A stretch of DNA of 64,000 nucleotides from positions 186,001 through 250,000 of the forward strand of contig NZ_JAIUJS010000004.1 of the NCBI RefSeq assembly GCF_020166345.1. Reading direction: 5' to 3'. The DNA comes from Winogradskyella vincentii (GTDB lineage Bacteria > Bacteroidota > Bacteroidia > Flavobacteriales > Flavobacteriaceae). Position numbers and translations under genes: made by a program. The notes beneath the pieces are model-generated. The model saw only the letters and a list, made by a program, of their open reading frames with translations, searched no databases and was not told the origin of the DNA. This document shows, one piece after another, positions 19,101 through 27,418 of the stretch; the stretch's first letter is position 1, and every line of letters begins with the position of its first letter.

Positions 19101-19321
19101 CTCTTCAAAGACTAAGAACAGCTGCCAGCTATGTATTTAATAGCCAAAATGGATTAACTTCTACAGAAACTGCATTGATTAAACATGCAAAAGATGCTTT
19201 AGATAAGTTGTTTGGAGAAACTAATAATTTCTTCAATACGGATTGGAAAAGCTATCAAGAAAAAATGTTGCAAGTAAAAATGGACCCTTTTAAAGATATT
19301 AAACAGTTTGGAATAGATTAG
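16106..19321 (+). CDS. Large secreted BNR/VPS10-type beta-propeller protein
   Basis: A 1071-aa protein with a signal peptide (MKKLFSLVMLLSVTLLTAQ). About ten Asp-box/BNR repeats of the form SxDGGKTW are visible between residues 70 and 700 (SLDGGKTW, TTDGGKTW, THDGGKTW, TRDGGKTW, STDKGETW, SIDAGDKW), predicting a ten-bladed sortilin-like or sialidase-like propeller. Residues about 800-900 look like a beta-sandwich; about 910-990 are charged and helical, probably coiled coil. Databases often label such proteins glycosyl hydrolase, but no catalytic residues can be identified. It is more likely a periplasmic or surface binding protein. Confidence 0.85.
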   Translation: MKKLFSLVMLLSVTLLTAQELSMDMLKNMAPRNIGPGGMSGRVTAIDVVHNNPDVMYVGTASGGLWKSTSGGIKWDPVFDNELTASIGAVEIQQSNPSVIWVGTGEGNPRNSLNGGYGVYKSLDGGKTWNAMGLEKTRHIHRIIVDPTNPDIVYVGAIGSPWGEHPERGVFKTTDGGKTWNKILFANNKTGVADMVMDPTNPNKLFVAMWEHKRDPWFFNSGGKGSGLHMTHDGGKTWKKITDEDGLPEGDLGRIGVAIAPGKPNIVYALVEAKKNALYKSVDGGFKWQKINDKNDIGNRPFYYSEIYVDPQNENRVYSVFTYVNVSEDGGKNFSQLMPAYGVSNGVHPDHHAWWIHPEDGSFMIDGNDGGMNITRDGGKTWRFIGNIPVAQFYHIAVDNEYPYNVYGGMQDNGSWRGPAYVWRAQGIRNSYWQEISFGDGFDVVPDRDDSRFGWSMSQQGFVSRYDWQTGNNYSVRPTHPDPDVRLRFNWNSAINIDPFDNSTIYFGSQFVHKSTDKGETWTIISPDLSTNDPEKQKQSESGGLTMDATGAENHTTILVIEPSPVEKDMLWAGTDDGRVHYTTDGGTQWIEVTKNIKGLPQGSWVAQIKASNKNKGEALLIANDYRRFNYTPYAYRTKNYGKTWERIVDENDVQSYTLAIVEDLENPNLMFLGTDDGLYVSIDAGDKWTKWTEGFPTTSVKDLVIHPREHDLVIGTFGRAAWVLDDIRPLREMAKNPSVINSNIKLFDTPIAYQAAYQQPTGSRFGADAMYQGENRPGGARLSYMFNNKDAVKSDIKDNAKKADRNVSDKKVDIEKAVKWDSLTLKIYDGDRLIRTLKRKAPKENGIQKWTWYMDEAGVDRPSRRVRPRRGEPGGVVVKPGTYRVVLHYGDQSSESNIKVASDPRLEVSQKNIDEVYAAAKELEKLQKSSADAVKQLTESKTIAEKFKKDLSKLDKEGFKDQIKESKEIVKAIDSLIDKYLGKVDKRQGITRNPEVTPLQRLRTAASYVFNSQNGLTSTETALIKHAKDALDKLFGETNNFFNTDWKSYQEKMLQVKMDPFKDIKQFGID

Positions 19322-19340
19322 AATAATTATCATTAATTAA

Positions 19341-19387
19341 AAAGCTGTCCAAAATCATCCAATAATGTATTATGGACAGTTTTTTTA
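19341..19387 (+). terminator. Bidirectional terminator between the BNR gene and the hydroxyacid oxidase gene
   Basis: CTGTCC (19345-19350) pairs with GGACAG (19374-19379), followed by seven T (19380-19386). On the opposite strand the same stem is followed by T5, so it can also end the convergent minus-strand gene. Confidence 0.75.
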
Positions 19388-19422
19388 TGGGTATTATCAA
19401 CTAGTTTCAAAAGGACATACAA

Positions 19423-20577
19423 CTATCTTAAGGCCTTTAGTTCATCTATGTTACTTACACCTAATTGTACCATATTATTCTTTAAATCATCATTAATAAT
19501 ATGAGCTACATGGTCAGGGCCATACTTATTTAATGCTGCAACACCGTACAAAAATGGACGTCCAAGCATAACGAAATCAGCACCTAGATAAATGGCGCGC
19601 ATCACATCTAACCCAGTGCGGATACCACTATCGAAAAGAATTGGCACTCTCTTATTTACAATATTTGTAATATCTGGCAATGCTTCAATGGAAGCTGGTG
19701 CACCATTAAATTGACGTCCACCATGATTTGACATCCAAATTCCATCCAGACCAATTTCAATAGCTTTCTCAGCATCTTTTGGGTGCAAAATCCCCTTTAT
19801 TAAAACTGGCCCATCCCAATAGTCTTTTATAGCATTACAGTAATCCCAATCTAGAGTACCTCCTAATCGATTTCCCACAAATCCACTAACAAATTTAAAA
19901 TCGGTTTGCTCAGAATAATCTTGAATTGTACGAAGTCTTGGCAACCCTCTTTTAAGGGTGTTATAACTCCATTTTGGATGCTTTATTCCATCCCAAATTA
20001 GACCTGGCGTAATTTTAGGTGGCATACTCATACCAGCTCGTTTAGTGCGTTCTCGCCTACTTGCCATTGGCACATCTGCTGTGACTACGAGAGTGTGAAA
20101 TCCTGAATTCTTAGCTCTGTCTAATAATGCAAAAGCCAAGTCTAAAGATTTTGGCGGATATAATTGAAACCAACCTTGTCGACCAACGATTGGACCAACA
20201 CGTTCAGGTGTTTCAGTCGCAACAGTGCTTAGGCAAAATGGCATTTGAAGTCGTTTTGCAGATTTAGCAAGTATTACTTCTGCTTCTGGCCAAATTAAAC
20301 CTGTTAAACCGACTGGAGAAATACCAATAGGACTAGGATAAACTTTATCAAAAAGCTTAGTGCTTATGTCAGCCTCTATATGACCCTTACAGAATTGGGG
20401 TGTGAATTGAATGTTTTGAAAGGCTAGCCTATTGCGTTCTAGTAAAGCTTCATCACCTGTTCCAGATTCTAAATACTCCCAAGCTACATGTGGTATACGT
20501 TTCTTCGCTTTTTTGGCCAAATCCTGAATCGCAGGAAATTGATTTGAATACTCTGTTTGGTATTTGCGATACTTCAT
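19423..20577 (-). CDS. FMN-dependent alpha-hydroxy-acid oxidase/dehydrogenase (lactate-type)
   Basis: A 384-aa TIM-barrel flavoenzyme of the glycolate oxidase/L-lactate dehydrogenase family. The catalytic His-Gly-Gly-Arg is present (SNHGGRQFNGAPAS), with FMN-phosphate binding segments (FDSGIRTGLDVMRAIYLGADFVMLGRPFLYG) and the VVTADVPMASRRERTKRAGM segment that precedes the mobile loop. It oxidises 2-hydroxyacids such as L-lactate. Substrate and electron acceptor (quinone or O2) are not readable. It lies 22 bp after the Fnr-like regulator on the same strand, so it may be cotranscribed with it. Confidence 0.88.
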   Translation of the reverse strand: MKYRKYQTEYSNQFPAIQDLAKKAKKRIPHVAWEYLESGTGDEALLERNRLAFQNIQFTPQFCKGHIEADISTKLFDKVYPSPIGISPVGLTGLIWPEAEVILAKSAKRLQMPFCLSTVATETPERVGPIVGRQGWFQLYPPKSLDLAFALLDRAKNSGFHTLVVTADVPMASRRERTKRAGMSMPPKITPGLIWDGIKHPKWSYNTLKRGLPRLRTIQDYSEQTDFKFVSGFVGNRLGGTLDWDYCNAIKDYWDGPVLIKGILHPKDAEKAIEIGLDGIWMSNHGGRQFNGAPASIEALPDITNIVNKRVPILFDSGIRTGLDVMRAIYLGADFVMLGRPFLYGVAALNKYGPDHVAHIINDDLKNNMVQLGVSNIDELKALR

Positions 20578-20598
20578 GAAAGCTAATTAAGGATAGAT

Positions 20599-21276
20599 TT
20601 ATTCTATCCATTTAAGACTTCCATAGTCTTCAATTTTTATCTGTTTTCCTTTTGTGGAAATAAGACCTTCCTTTTTAAATTGTGATAAGATTCTAATGGC
20701 TGACTCTGTTGCTGTACCTACTATGCTTGCATAGTCCTCTCGAGATATTACAATATTTAAATAATCGTCAGCATCGGTTCCGAAATTATCATGTATGTAC
20801 ATTAATATTTCGGCCATTCTACGCTTTACTGATTTCTGAGCCATATTTACTAATGAAATATCAGAATCTTTTAAGTCGTTAGCCATTTTCTTTAAAACAT
20901 CCATTGTGAATTTTGGATTCTTGGCTAAGTCTGCCATGATCTCACTTTTTGGAATAAAACACATTTCCATATCATTAAGTGCAACAGCACTCAAATTGGT
21001 TTTCTGCTCAGTAACCAAAGATCGTTTACCCAATAAACCTCCTTTCACCACAAGTTTAACAACTTGATCCTTTCCGTTTTCGCTAAGCTTAGTTAGTTTA
21101 CATACACCATCTTTAACACAGTAAACACCATTTAAGGTCTCTCCTTCTTCAAAAATAACTTGACCCTTCTTGTAGATTTTACCAGTTTTACAGGCCGATA
21201 CTCTCATTAGCTCCTCTCTTGTCAAGGATTTTAAAGAATTAAATTCCTTAACAATACAAGATTCACATTTACTCAT
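20599..21276 (-). CDS. Crp/Fnr-family regulator with candidate Fe-S cysteines
   Basis: A 225-aa regulator: cyclic-nucleotide-binding-like beta-roll (about 15-130), dimerisation helix, and winged helix (about 150-220). Cys occur at 4, 7, 29, 53, 59 and 106. Taking the shared KGQ motif as anchor, Cys4 and Cys7 fall near E. coli FNR Cys20 and Cys23, and Cys106 (MEMCFIP) matches Cys122 (MVCEIP). That suggests an oxygen-labile cluster with a shifted fourth ligand. The recognition helix (TATESAIRIL) keeps the Glu and Arg that read TGA in FNR sites. The gene is divergent from ccoI; a palindromic box lies 46 bp upstream of its start, so autoregulation is likely. Confidence 0.88.
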   Translation of the reverse strand: MSKCESCIVKEFNSLKSLTREELMRVSACKTGKIYKKGQVIFEEGETLNGVYCVKDGVCKLTKLSENGKDQVVKLVVKGGLLGKRSLVTEQKTNLSAVALNDMEMCFIPKSEIMADLAKNPKFTMDVLKKMANDLKDSDISLVNMAQKSVKRRMAEILMYIHDNFGTDADDYLNIVISREDYASIVGTATESAIRILSQFKKEGLISTKGKQIKIEDYGSLKWIE

Positions 21277-21315
21277 ACCAATTGATTTTGTGACGATATC
21301 AAATATAAGAATTAC

Positions 21316-21329
21316 ATGACAAATATCAT
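21316..21329. promoter_or_regulatory. Fnr-type box 1 (fnr-like / ccoI divergent promoter region)
   Basis: ATGACAAATATCAT is an imperfect palindrome, ATGAC-N4-ATCAT, resembling the FNR consensus TTGAT-N4-ATCAA with an altered first base. Its centre is 46 bp from the regulator start and 64 bp from the ccoI start. The exact reverse complement occurs upstream of hemN (32377-32390). Confidence 0.75.
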
Positions 21330-21386
21330 ATTTTAAGTATTATTATAATGCCACTTTTGTTACAGGTATAATTGAGCAAATTTTAA

Positions 21387-23762
21387 ATGGTAAATAACTC
21401 CTGTTTTCATTGTGGTGATGATTGTGGTAGTCACCCAATTTCTTTTCAAAATAAATCATTCTGTTGTAACGGTTGTAAAACTGTATTTGAGATTTTTAAC
21501 GAGAATGAGTTGACTTGTTATTATGATATGGGAAATTCTCCTGGCGCTATTCCTAAGGAAATAGAAGGCAAATACGATTTCTTATCACAAGAAAACATCA
21601 TTGAAAAACTTACAGATTTTAGAAGTGATACTTTAGAAATTGCTACACTTTATATTCCACATATCCACTGTAGTTCTTGTATTTGGATTCTTGAAAACCT
21701 AAACAAACTCAATGAAAACATCTCTGATTCTCAAGTAAACTTCGGAAAGAAAACAGTTAGAATTACCTATAATTCTATTGCTTCAAATCTTAAGGAAATT
21801 GTTTTGCTATTGAGTTCAATTGGTTATGAACCATACATTAGTCTTGATGATTTTAGCTCTGGTAAAAGCCATATCAATAGAACACTAATCTATAAGCTGG
21901 GTGTAGCTGGTTTTGGATTTGGCAACATCATGTTTTTATCCTTTCCTGAGTATTTTGAAATCAATGAGTTTTGGTTAGAGCAATACAAACATATGTTTAG
22001 ATGGTTAATGTTTGCACTTGCCGTACCAGTTGTGTTTTATTCTGCTCAAGATTATTTTGTTTCAGCTTATAAAGGTCTTAAGGCAAAACTACTTAACATA
22101 GATGTTCCAATTGCCTTAGGTATTACGGTACTCTTTTTAAGAAGTACCATTGAAATTGCCTTTGACTTGGGTTCTGGGTTTTTCGATAGTCTGGCTGGGT
22201 TGGTTTTCTTTTTATTAGTTGGCAAATTTTTTCAACAAAAGACCTATGATTTTCTTTCATTTGAACGCGATTACAAGTCGTATTTCCCAATTGCCATTAC
22301 CAAAATTGACAGTAGTGGTAACGAAACATCAATACAGGTATATGATATTAAAAAAGGTGATAGGTTATTAATAAGAAATGAAGAACTCATACCTGTTGAT
22401 GCTATATTGATTAAGGGTAATGCCAAAATTGATTATAGCTTCGTTTCTGGTGAATCTCAAACCATAAGCAAGCAATCAGGTGATAAATTATTTGCTGGTG
22501 GCAAACAAACTTCAGGAGTTATAGAACTTGAAGCCGTTAAATCGGTTGAACAGAGTTATCTAACTCAACTTTGGAGCAATGATATCTTTAGTAAAAATAA
22601 AGAAGATCAGTTTACAAACATTACTAATACAATAAGTAAACATTTTACGATAACAATTCTTTCCATCGCTGTTATTGCAACCAGTTTTTGGTTGTTTACA
22701 GAACCAAGTAAGGCCATGAATGTATTTACGGCTGTTTTAATTATTGCATGTCCGTGTGCGATAGCACTTTCTGCTCCATTCACATTTGGTAATCTATTGA
22801 GGATATTTGGTAAACTTAAGTTTTATATTAAGAATGCAAGTGTCTTAGAGCAACTTGCCCAAATAAATACCATAATATTCGATAAGACCGGTACTATTAC
22901 CTCAAATAAAAGTAGTAATGCTGTTTATGACGGGTTAACACTTTCCCAAAATGAAAACTTGGTATTAAAGAATTCTTTAAGGGGATCAAATCATCCCCTT
23001 AGTAGAACCCTATACAATCTATTAGACGAACACAATATTGTTACATTAGACAATTTTGAAGAACATGTTGGCAAAGGAATTGAGGCCAACCACAAGGACA
23101 TCAATTTGAAAATTGGCTCTGCTAGTTTTGTTGGAAAGACTGAACCTGCTTCTTCGTTGAATACGACGGTACACATAAGTAGCAATAATGTATATAAAGG
23201 AAAATACACCTTTTACAATAGCTATAGAAAGGGTGTTTCAAAATTATTCAACCTTCTAAAAAAAGAATTTGATTTAGTTATTCTTTCTGGTGACAATGAA
23301 GGTGAACGCGAGAATTTAAAGAAATTATTACCATCAAAAACCAAGTTGATTTTTAATCAAAAACCTGATGATAAACTAGATTATATTAACTACCACCAAA
23401 ATGAAGGAGCAAAAGTACTAATGATCGGTGATGGTTTAAATGATGCAGGTGCTTTGGCCCAAAGTAATGTTGGTATCGCAATATCAGAGGATGTCAATGT
23501 TTTTTCACCAGCATGTGATGCGATTTTAGATGCTTCAAAATTAAATTGCCTATTTGATTATATCAAAGCATCACAATCCGCCATTAAAATCATCAAATGG
23601 AGTTTTGTATTGTCATTCATCTATAATGTCATTGGATTATATTTTGCAGTTACAGGTCAATTGGCACCTGTAGTTGCTGCCATTTTAATGCCTTTAAGTT
23701 CTATAAGCATAGTAGTATTTACGACTGTCTGTACCAATTTGTTAGGAAGAAACTTAAAATAA
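21387..23762 (+). CDS. ccoI: Copper-translocating P-type ATPase of cbb3 oxidase assembly (CcoI/FixI)
   Basis: A 791-aa inner-membrane P1B ATPase that supplies copper for cbb3 oxidase assembly. Domains in order: N-terminal Cys-rich metal-binding segment (CFHCGDDC, FCCNGCKTVF), heavy-metal-associated domain with HCSSC (about residue 94), transmembrane helices, actuator domain with SGES, the CPC copper motif (about 455), phosphorylation DKTGT (about 499), and hinge GDGLNDAGAL (about 680). The Cys-rich N-terminal extension is typical of FixI/CcoI rather than export-type CopA. It is followed after 74 bp, with an Fnr-type box, by ccoS. Confidence 0.95.
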   Translation: MVNNSCFHCGDDCGSHPISFQNKSFCCNGCKTVFEIFNENELTCYYDMGNSPGAIPKEIEGKYDFLSQENIIEKLTDFRSDTLEIATLYIPHIHCSSCIWILENLNKLNENISDSQVNFGKKTVRITYNSIASNLKEIVLLLSSIGYEPYISLDDFSSGKSHINRTLIYKLGVAGFGFGNIMFLSFPEYFEINEFWLEQYKHMFRWLMFALAVPVVFYSAQDYFVSAYKGLKAKLLNIDVPIALGITVLFLRSTIEIAFDLGSGFFDSLAGLVFFLLVGKFFQQKTYDFLSFERDYKSYFPIAITKIDSSGNETSIQVYDIKKGDRLLIRNEELIPVDAILIKGNAKIDYSFVSGESQTISKQSGDKLFAGGKQTSGVIELEAVKSVEQSYLTQLWSNDIFSKNKEDQFTNITNTISKHFTITILSIAVIATSFWLFTEPSKAMNVFTAVLIIACPCAIALSAPFTFGNLLRIFGKLKFYIKNASVLEQLAQINTIIFDKTGTITSNKSSNAVYDGLTLSQNENLVLKNSLRGSNHPLSRTLYNLLDEHNIVTLDNFEEHVGKGIEANHKDINLKIGSASFVGKTEPASSLNTTVHISSNNVYKGKYTFYNSYRKGVSKLFNLLKKEFDLVILSGDNEGERENLKKLLPSKTKLIFNQKPDDKLDYINYHQNEGAKVLMIGDGLNDAGALAQSNVGIAISEDVNVFSPACDAILDASKLNCLFDYIKASQSAIKIIKWSFVLSFIYNVIGLYFAVTGQLAPVVAAILMPLSSISIVVFTTVCTNLLGRNLK

Positions 23763-23772
23763 ATTACGTGAT

Positions 23773-23786
23773 ATGATAAATGTCAT
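23773..23786. promoter_or_regulatory. Fnr-type box 2 (upstream of ccoS-ccoNO)
   Basis: ATGATAAATGTCAT, ATGAT-N4-GTCAT, the same motif as at 21316 and 32377. The centre is 57 bp upstream of the ccoS start and 24 bp after the ccoI stop. It would allow the oxidase structural genes to be induced separately from ccoI. Confidence 0.75.
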
Positions 23787-23836
23787 GTTTTTAAAAAAAG
23801 TATGAAATTATTTTTGAACCATAACTTCAAACAGGT

Positions 23837-24022
23837 ATGAGTGTTATATATATTGTTTTAACAGTAAGCGTCATTGTTGGCATTGCCTTCTTTGTCGTTT
23901 TTTTATTGGCTGTAAAATCAGGCCAATATGATGATAGTTATACGCCATCAGTGCGTATGCTGTTTGAAGATGAACTCGTAAAAGGAAAATCTAAAGATTC
24001 AATAAAATCAAAAACTGACTAA
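23837..24022 (+). CDS. ccoS: cbb3-type cytochrome oxidase assembly protein CcoS
   Basis: A 61-aa protein: one N-terminal transmembrane helix ([24 protein letters not shown]) and a short cytoplasmic tail with the family pattern AVKSGQYDD and RMLFEDE. CcoS is needed for cofactor insertion into the catalytic subunit. It starts the oxidase structural operon, 10 bp before ccoNO. Confidence 0.93.
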   Translation: MSVIYIVLTVSVIVGIAFFVVFLLAVKSGQYDDSYTPSVRMLFEDELVKGKSKDSIKSKTD

Positions 24023-24032
24023 TTTATTAAAT

Positions 24033-26228
24033 ATGGAAATGCAACAATTTTACTACGATAACAAAATCGTTAAAAAATTCCTTTACGCCACCATACTTTG
24101 GGGAGTTGTTGGGATGCTTGTTGGCCTAATATTGGCCTTTATGTTTTTATTCCCAAACATGACCGACGGTATTTCTTGGCTAAGTTTTGGACGCCTAAGA
24201 CCGTTACACACTAATGCAGTGATTTTTGCCTTTGTAGGTAACGCAATTTTCGCTGGTGTTTATTATTCACTGCAGCGTCTATTGAAGGCCAGAATGTTCA
24301 GTGATTTATTAAGTAATTTTAATTTCTGGGCATGGCAATTACTAATTGTCGGCGCAGCAATTACATTGCCGTTAGGTATCACAACATCTAAAGAATATGC
24401 TGAATTAGAGTGGCCATTTGATATTGCCATCGCTTTAATTTGGGTTGCATTTGGTGTAAACATGATCGGTACAATATTAAAACGTCGTCAACGTCATTTA
24501 TACGTTGCTATTTGGTTTTATTTAGCCACGTTCGTAACCGTTGCGGTACTCCATATTTTTAATAGTTTAGAATTACCTGTTAGTGCATTAAAGAGTTATT
24601 CAGTATACGCTGGTGTGCAAGATGCACTGGTACAATGGTGGTATGGACATAATGCGGTAGCATTTTTCCTTACAACACCGTTCCTAGGATTGATGTATTA
24701 CTTTGTACCTAAAGCTGCAAATAGACCTGTTTATTCTTATAGACTTTCTATTGTTCACTTCTGGTCCTTAATTTTCATTTACATCTGGGCAGGACCTCAC
24801 CATTTATTATATACAGCTTTACCAGAATGGGCACAACATTTAGGTGTTGCATTTTCCGTTATGCTAATTGCGCCTTCTTGGGGTGGTATGATTAATGGAT
24901 TATTGACATTGAGAGGTGCCTGGGATAAGGTTCGTACAGATCCTGTTCTTAAATTCATGGTTGTAGCTATAACTGGTTATGGTATGGCAACCTTTGAAGG
25001 ACCAATGTTATCACTAAAAAATGTAAATGCCATTGCTCACTTTACCGATTGGATTATCGCTCACGTACACGTTGGTGCACTTGCATGGAATGGATTCTTG
25101 GCATTTGGTATGATATATTGGTTAATACCAAGATTATTTAAAACCAAACTGCATTCTGTTGGATTAGCTAATCTGCATTTCTGGATTGGCACATTAGGTA
25201 TCATACTTTATGCATTACCAATGTATGTTGCTGGATTCACACAAGCAAGTATGTGGAAACAGTTTAACCCTGATGGAACATTAGTTTATGGTAACTTCTT
25301 AGAGACTGTAACTGAAATTATTCCAATGTATTGGATGCGTGCCATTGGTGGTACATTATATATCACAGGTATGTTAATCTTAGTATACAACGTAATTATA
25401 ACAGTTGTAAGATCTGGTAATAAAGTTACGGACGAGCTTGCCGAAGCACCAGCACTACAACGTGTTTCAAAAAGTAGAGTTGCAGGAGAAGGCTGGCACA
25501 CTTGGTTAGAGCGTAAACCAGTATTGCTTACTATTTATGCTACTATCGCAATTTTAATTGGTGGTATAGTACAAATTGTACCAACAATAGTTGTAAAATC
25601 TAATATACCTACTATTAGTAGTGTAAAACCATACACTCCTTTAGAACTAGAAGGTAGAGATTTATATATACGTGAAGGTTGTGTTGGATGTCACTCACAA
25701 ATGGTAAGACCATTTAGAAGTGAGGTTGAAAGATATGGTGGTGAATACTCTAAGGCTGGAGAATTTGTTTATGATCACCCATTCCTTTGGGGAAGTAAAC
25801 GTACAGGACCAGACTTACATAGAGTTGGTGGCAAGTACTCAGATAACTGGCACTTTAACCATATGTACGACCCACAAAGTACGTCGAGTGGTTCCATTAT
25901 GCCTGCATATCAATGGTTAATTAGAAATGAGCTAGACAAATCCATGACAGAGAAAAAAATGGAAGCTATGGTGAGTCTTGGTGTTCCTTACACGGATGAA
26001 GAAATTGCCAATGCGCAACAAGCTATGTTAGAACAAGGAACTGAGATTGAAAAGAACTTATATGCTGATCCAGACTTTGTAAAAGCATATGAAGCAGATA
26101 AGGCTTCCGCAGGTGAAGGATTTGTAGAAATGCGTAATAGAGAAATAGTAGCAATGATTGCTTATCTACAGCGCTTAGGAACTGACATTAAAGTCAAGGA
26201 TATGATTAACAAAACCGCTCAAAACTAA
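24033..26228 (+). CDS. ccoNO: cbb3 cytochrome oxidase, fused CcoN-CcoO (subunits I and II)
   Basis: A 731-aa inner-membrane protein. Residues 1-480 are the 12-helix heme-copper catalytic subunit, with conserved His segments for heme b, heme b3 and CuB ([36 protein letters not shown]). After a further helix (about 505-525) comes the CcoO domain with a single heme-c site CVGCH (about 550) and the distal Met region ([10 protein letters not shown]). The N-O fusion is usual in Bacteroidota, while most bacteria keep two genes. It reduces O2 at high affinity and pumps protons. Confidence 0.96.
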   Translation: MEMQQFYYDNKIVKKFLYATILWGVVGMLVGLILAFMFLFPNMTDGISWLSFGRLRPLHTNAVIFAFVGNAIFAGVYYSLQRLLKARMFSDLLSNFNFWAWQLLIVGAAITLPLGITTSKEYAELEWPFDIAIALIWVAFGVNMIGTILKRRQRHLYVAIWFYLATFVTVAVLHIFNSLELPVSALKSYSVYAGVQDALVQWWYGHNAVAFFLTTPFLGLMYYFVPKAANRPVYSYRLSIVHFWSLIFIYIWAGPHHLLYTALPEWAQHLGVAFSVMLIAPSWGGMINGLLTLRGAWDKVRTDPVLKFMVVAITGYGMATFEGPMLSLKNVNAIAHFTDWIIAHVHVGALAWNGFLAFGMIYWLIPRLFKTKLHSVGLANLHFWIGTLGIILYALPMYVAGFTQASMWKQFNPDGTLVYGNFLETVTEIIPMYWMRAIGGTLYITGMLILVYNVIITVVRSGNKVTDELAEAPALQRVSKSRVAGEGWHTWLERKPVLLTIYATIAILIGGIVQIVPTIVVKSNIPTISSVKPYTPLELEGRDLYIREGCVGCHSQMVRPFRSEVERYGGEYSKAGEFVYDHPFLWGSKRTGPDLHRVGGKYSDNWHFNHMYDPQSTSSGSIMPAYQWLIRNELDKSMTEKKMEAMVSLGVPYTDEEIANAQQAMLEQGTEIEKNLYADPDFVKAYEADKASAGEGFVEMRNREIVAMIAYLQRLGTDIKVKDMINKTAQN

Positions 26229-26234
26229 ACGATC

Positions 26235-26423
26235 ATGCTAAAATTTGTAAAAAACCATATGGAAAGTATAACTGGTATAGAAATTTACCCGATTATATCG
26301 CTCCTTATATTCTTTATATTCTTTGTAGTCTTATTCTATTGGGTATTTACTGCAAAAAAAGAATACATAAAAACAGTCAGTAATTTACCATTAGAAAACC
26401 ATCAAAACGATACAATATCATGA
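26235..26423 (+). CDS. ccoQ: cbb3 oxidase small subunit CcoQ-like
   Basis: A 62-aa protein with one transmembrane helix (ISLLIFFIFFVVLFYWVFTA) and a short charged cytoplasmic end. Length, topology and position between ccoNO and ccoP identify it as CcoQ-like; sequence conservation in this family is low. It starts 6 bp after ccoNO and overlaps ccoP by 4 bp (ATGA). Confidence 0.85.
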   Translation: MLKFVKNHMESITGIEIYPIISLLIFFIFFVVLFYWVFTAKKEYIKTVSNLPLENHQNDTIS

Positions 26424-27397
26424 GACATTTAATTCCATCATTCATAAGAGTTCCAGTGGTGTTTTTCATCATTGTAGGACTTGTAGAATACTTCGTAGAT
26501 TCTGGTGATCAACCAGCATTTATGGAACAGCCAATAATAATGCTATTCTTATTATTAGTGCTACTTATCCTTTTAGCCATTGAGGGTATAGTGGGTTCAA
26601 TGGACAATATTTTGTATCAAAGTTTAGATGAAGAGGCAAAAGCAAGATATGATTCTAAACGCGCAGAGCCTTCTAAATTAACAGTATGGGTTAAAGATAC
26701 CTATCAAAAATTACTTGGTTCCAAACCTATTGAACAAGAAGGTGAAATTATATTAGATCATAACTATGATGGCATCAAAGAGCTTGATAACAATTTACCG
26801 CCTTGGTGGTTATACGGCTTCTACGCAACCATAATTTTCGGTGTAATATATATGGTTCGCTATCATGTCTTAAATGCTGATGATCAATTTGCTGAATATG
26901 AAATTGAATATGCCGAAGCACAGCGTGCTATAGAAGAATACAAGAAAACCGCTAAAAACCTAGTAGATATAAATACGGTAGAAATTTTAACCGAAACTGC
27001 TGATTTAAATGCTGGTCAGAAAGTATTTGAAGCCAACTGTGTTGTTTGCCACATGGCAGATGGTGGTGGTGGTATTGGACCTAATTTAACAGATGAATAT
27101 TGGATACTTGGTGGTGGTATCAAAAATGTGTTTAAAACCGTTTCAGAAGGTGGTAGAGATGGAAAGGGTATGGTCGCTTGGAAAGCAAGTTTAAAACCGT
27201 TAGAAATAGCACAGGTTTCAAGTTATTTGCTTCAATTCCAAGGCACAACACCTGCGAATCCTAAAGATCCTGAAGGTGATATTTGGGTAGATGAATCTGC
27301 AGAAAGTACAGACTCAGCAACAGATGAAGCGTCTGAAAGTGAAGCAGAATCAACTGAAGAGGTTGCAGAAGCTACAACCGTTGCATCAAACAACTAA
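26420..27397 (+). CDS. ccoP: cbb3 oxidase c-type subunit CcoP, single-heme form
   Basis: A 325-aa membrane-anchored cytochrome. Two N-terminal hydrophobic segments (about 10-25 and 38-55), a further helix (PPWWLYGFYATIIFGVIYMV), then a periplasmic cytochrome-c domain with one heme motif CVVCH (about 207-211) and an axial Met region (GKGMVAWKASL). Classical proteobacterial CcoP has two CxxCH motifs; only one is present in this protein. The C-terminal 45 residues are a Glu/Ser/Thr-rich acidic tail. It passes electrons to CcoO. Confidence 0.93.
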   Translation: MRHLIPSFIRVPVVFFIIVGLVEYFVDSGDQPAFMEQPIIMLFLLLVLLILLAIEGIVGSMDNILYQSLDEEAKARYDSKRAEPSKLTVWVKDTYQKLLGSKPIEQEGEIILDHNYDGIKELDNNLPPWWLYGFYATIIFGVIYMVRYHVLNADDQFAEYEIEYAEAQRAIEEYKKTAKNLVDINTVEILTETADLNAGQKVFEANCVVCHMADGGGGIGPNLTDEYWILGGGIKNVFKTVSEGGRDGKGMVAWKASLKPLEIAQVSSYLLQFQGTTPANPKDPEGDIWVDESAESTDSATDEASESEAESTEEVAEATTVASNN

Positions 27398-27418
27398 AAA
27401 AGCATTTAAAGTCCTAAA

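Noticed and set aside
16106..19321. Glycosyl hydrolase or sialidase activity
   Set aside because: The Asp-box repeats show a propeller, but no catalytic Arg triad or Tyr/Glu pair could be identified.
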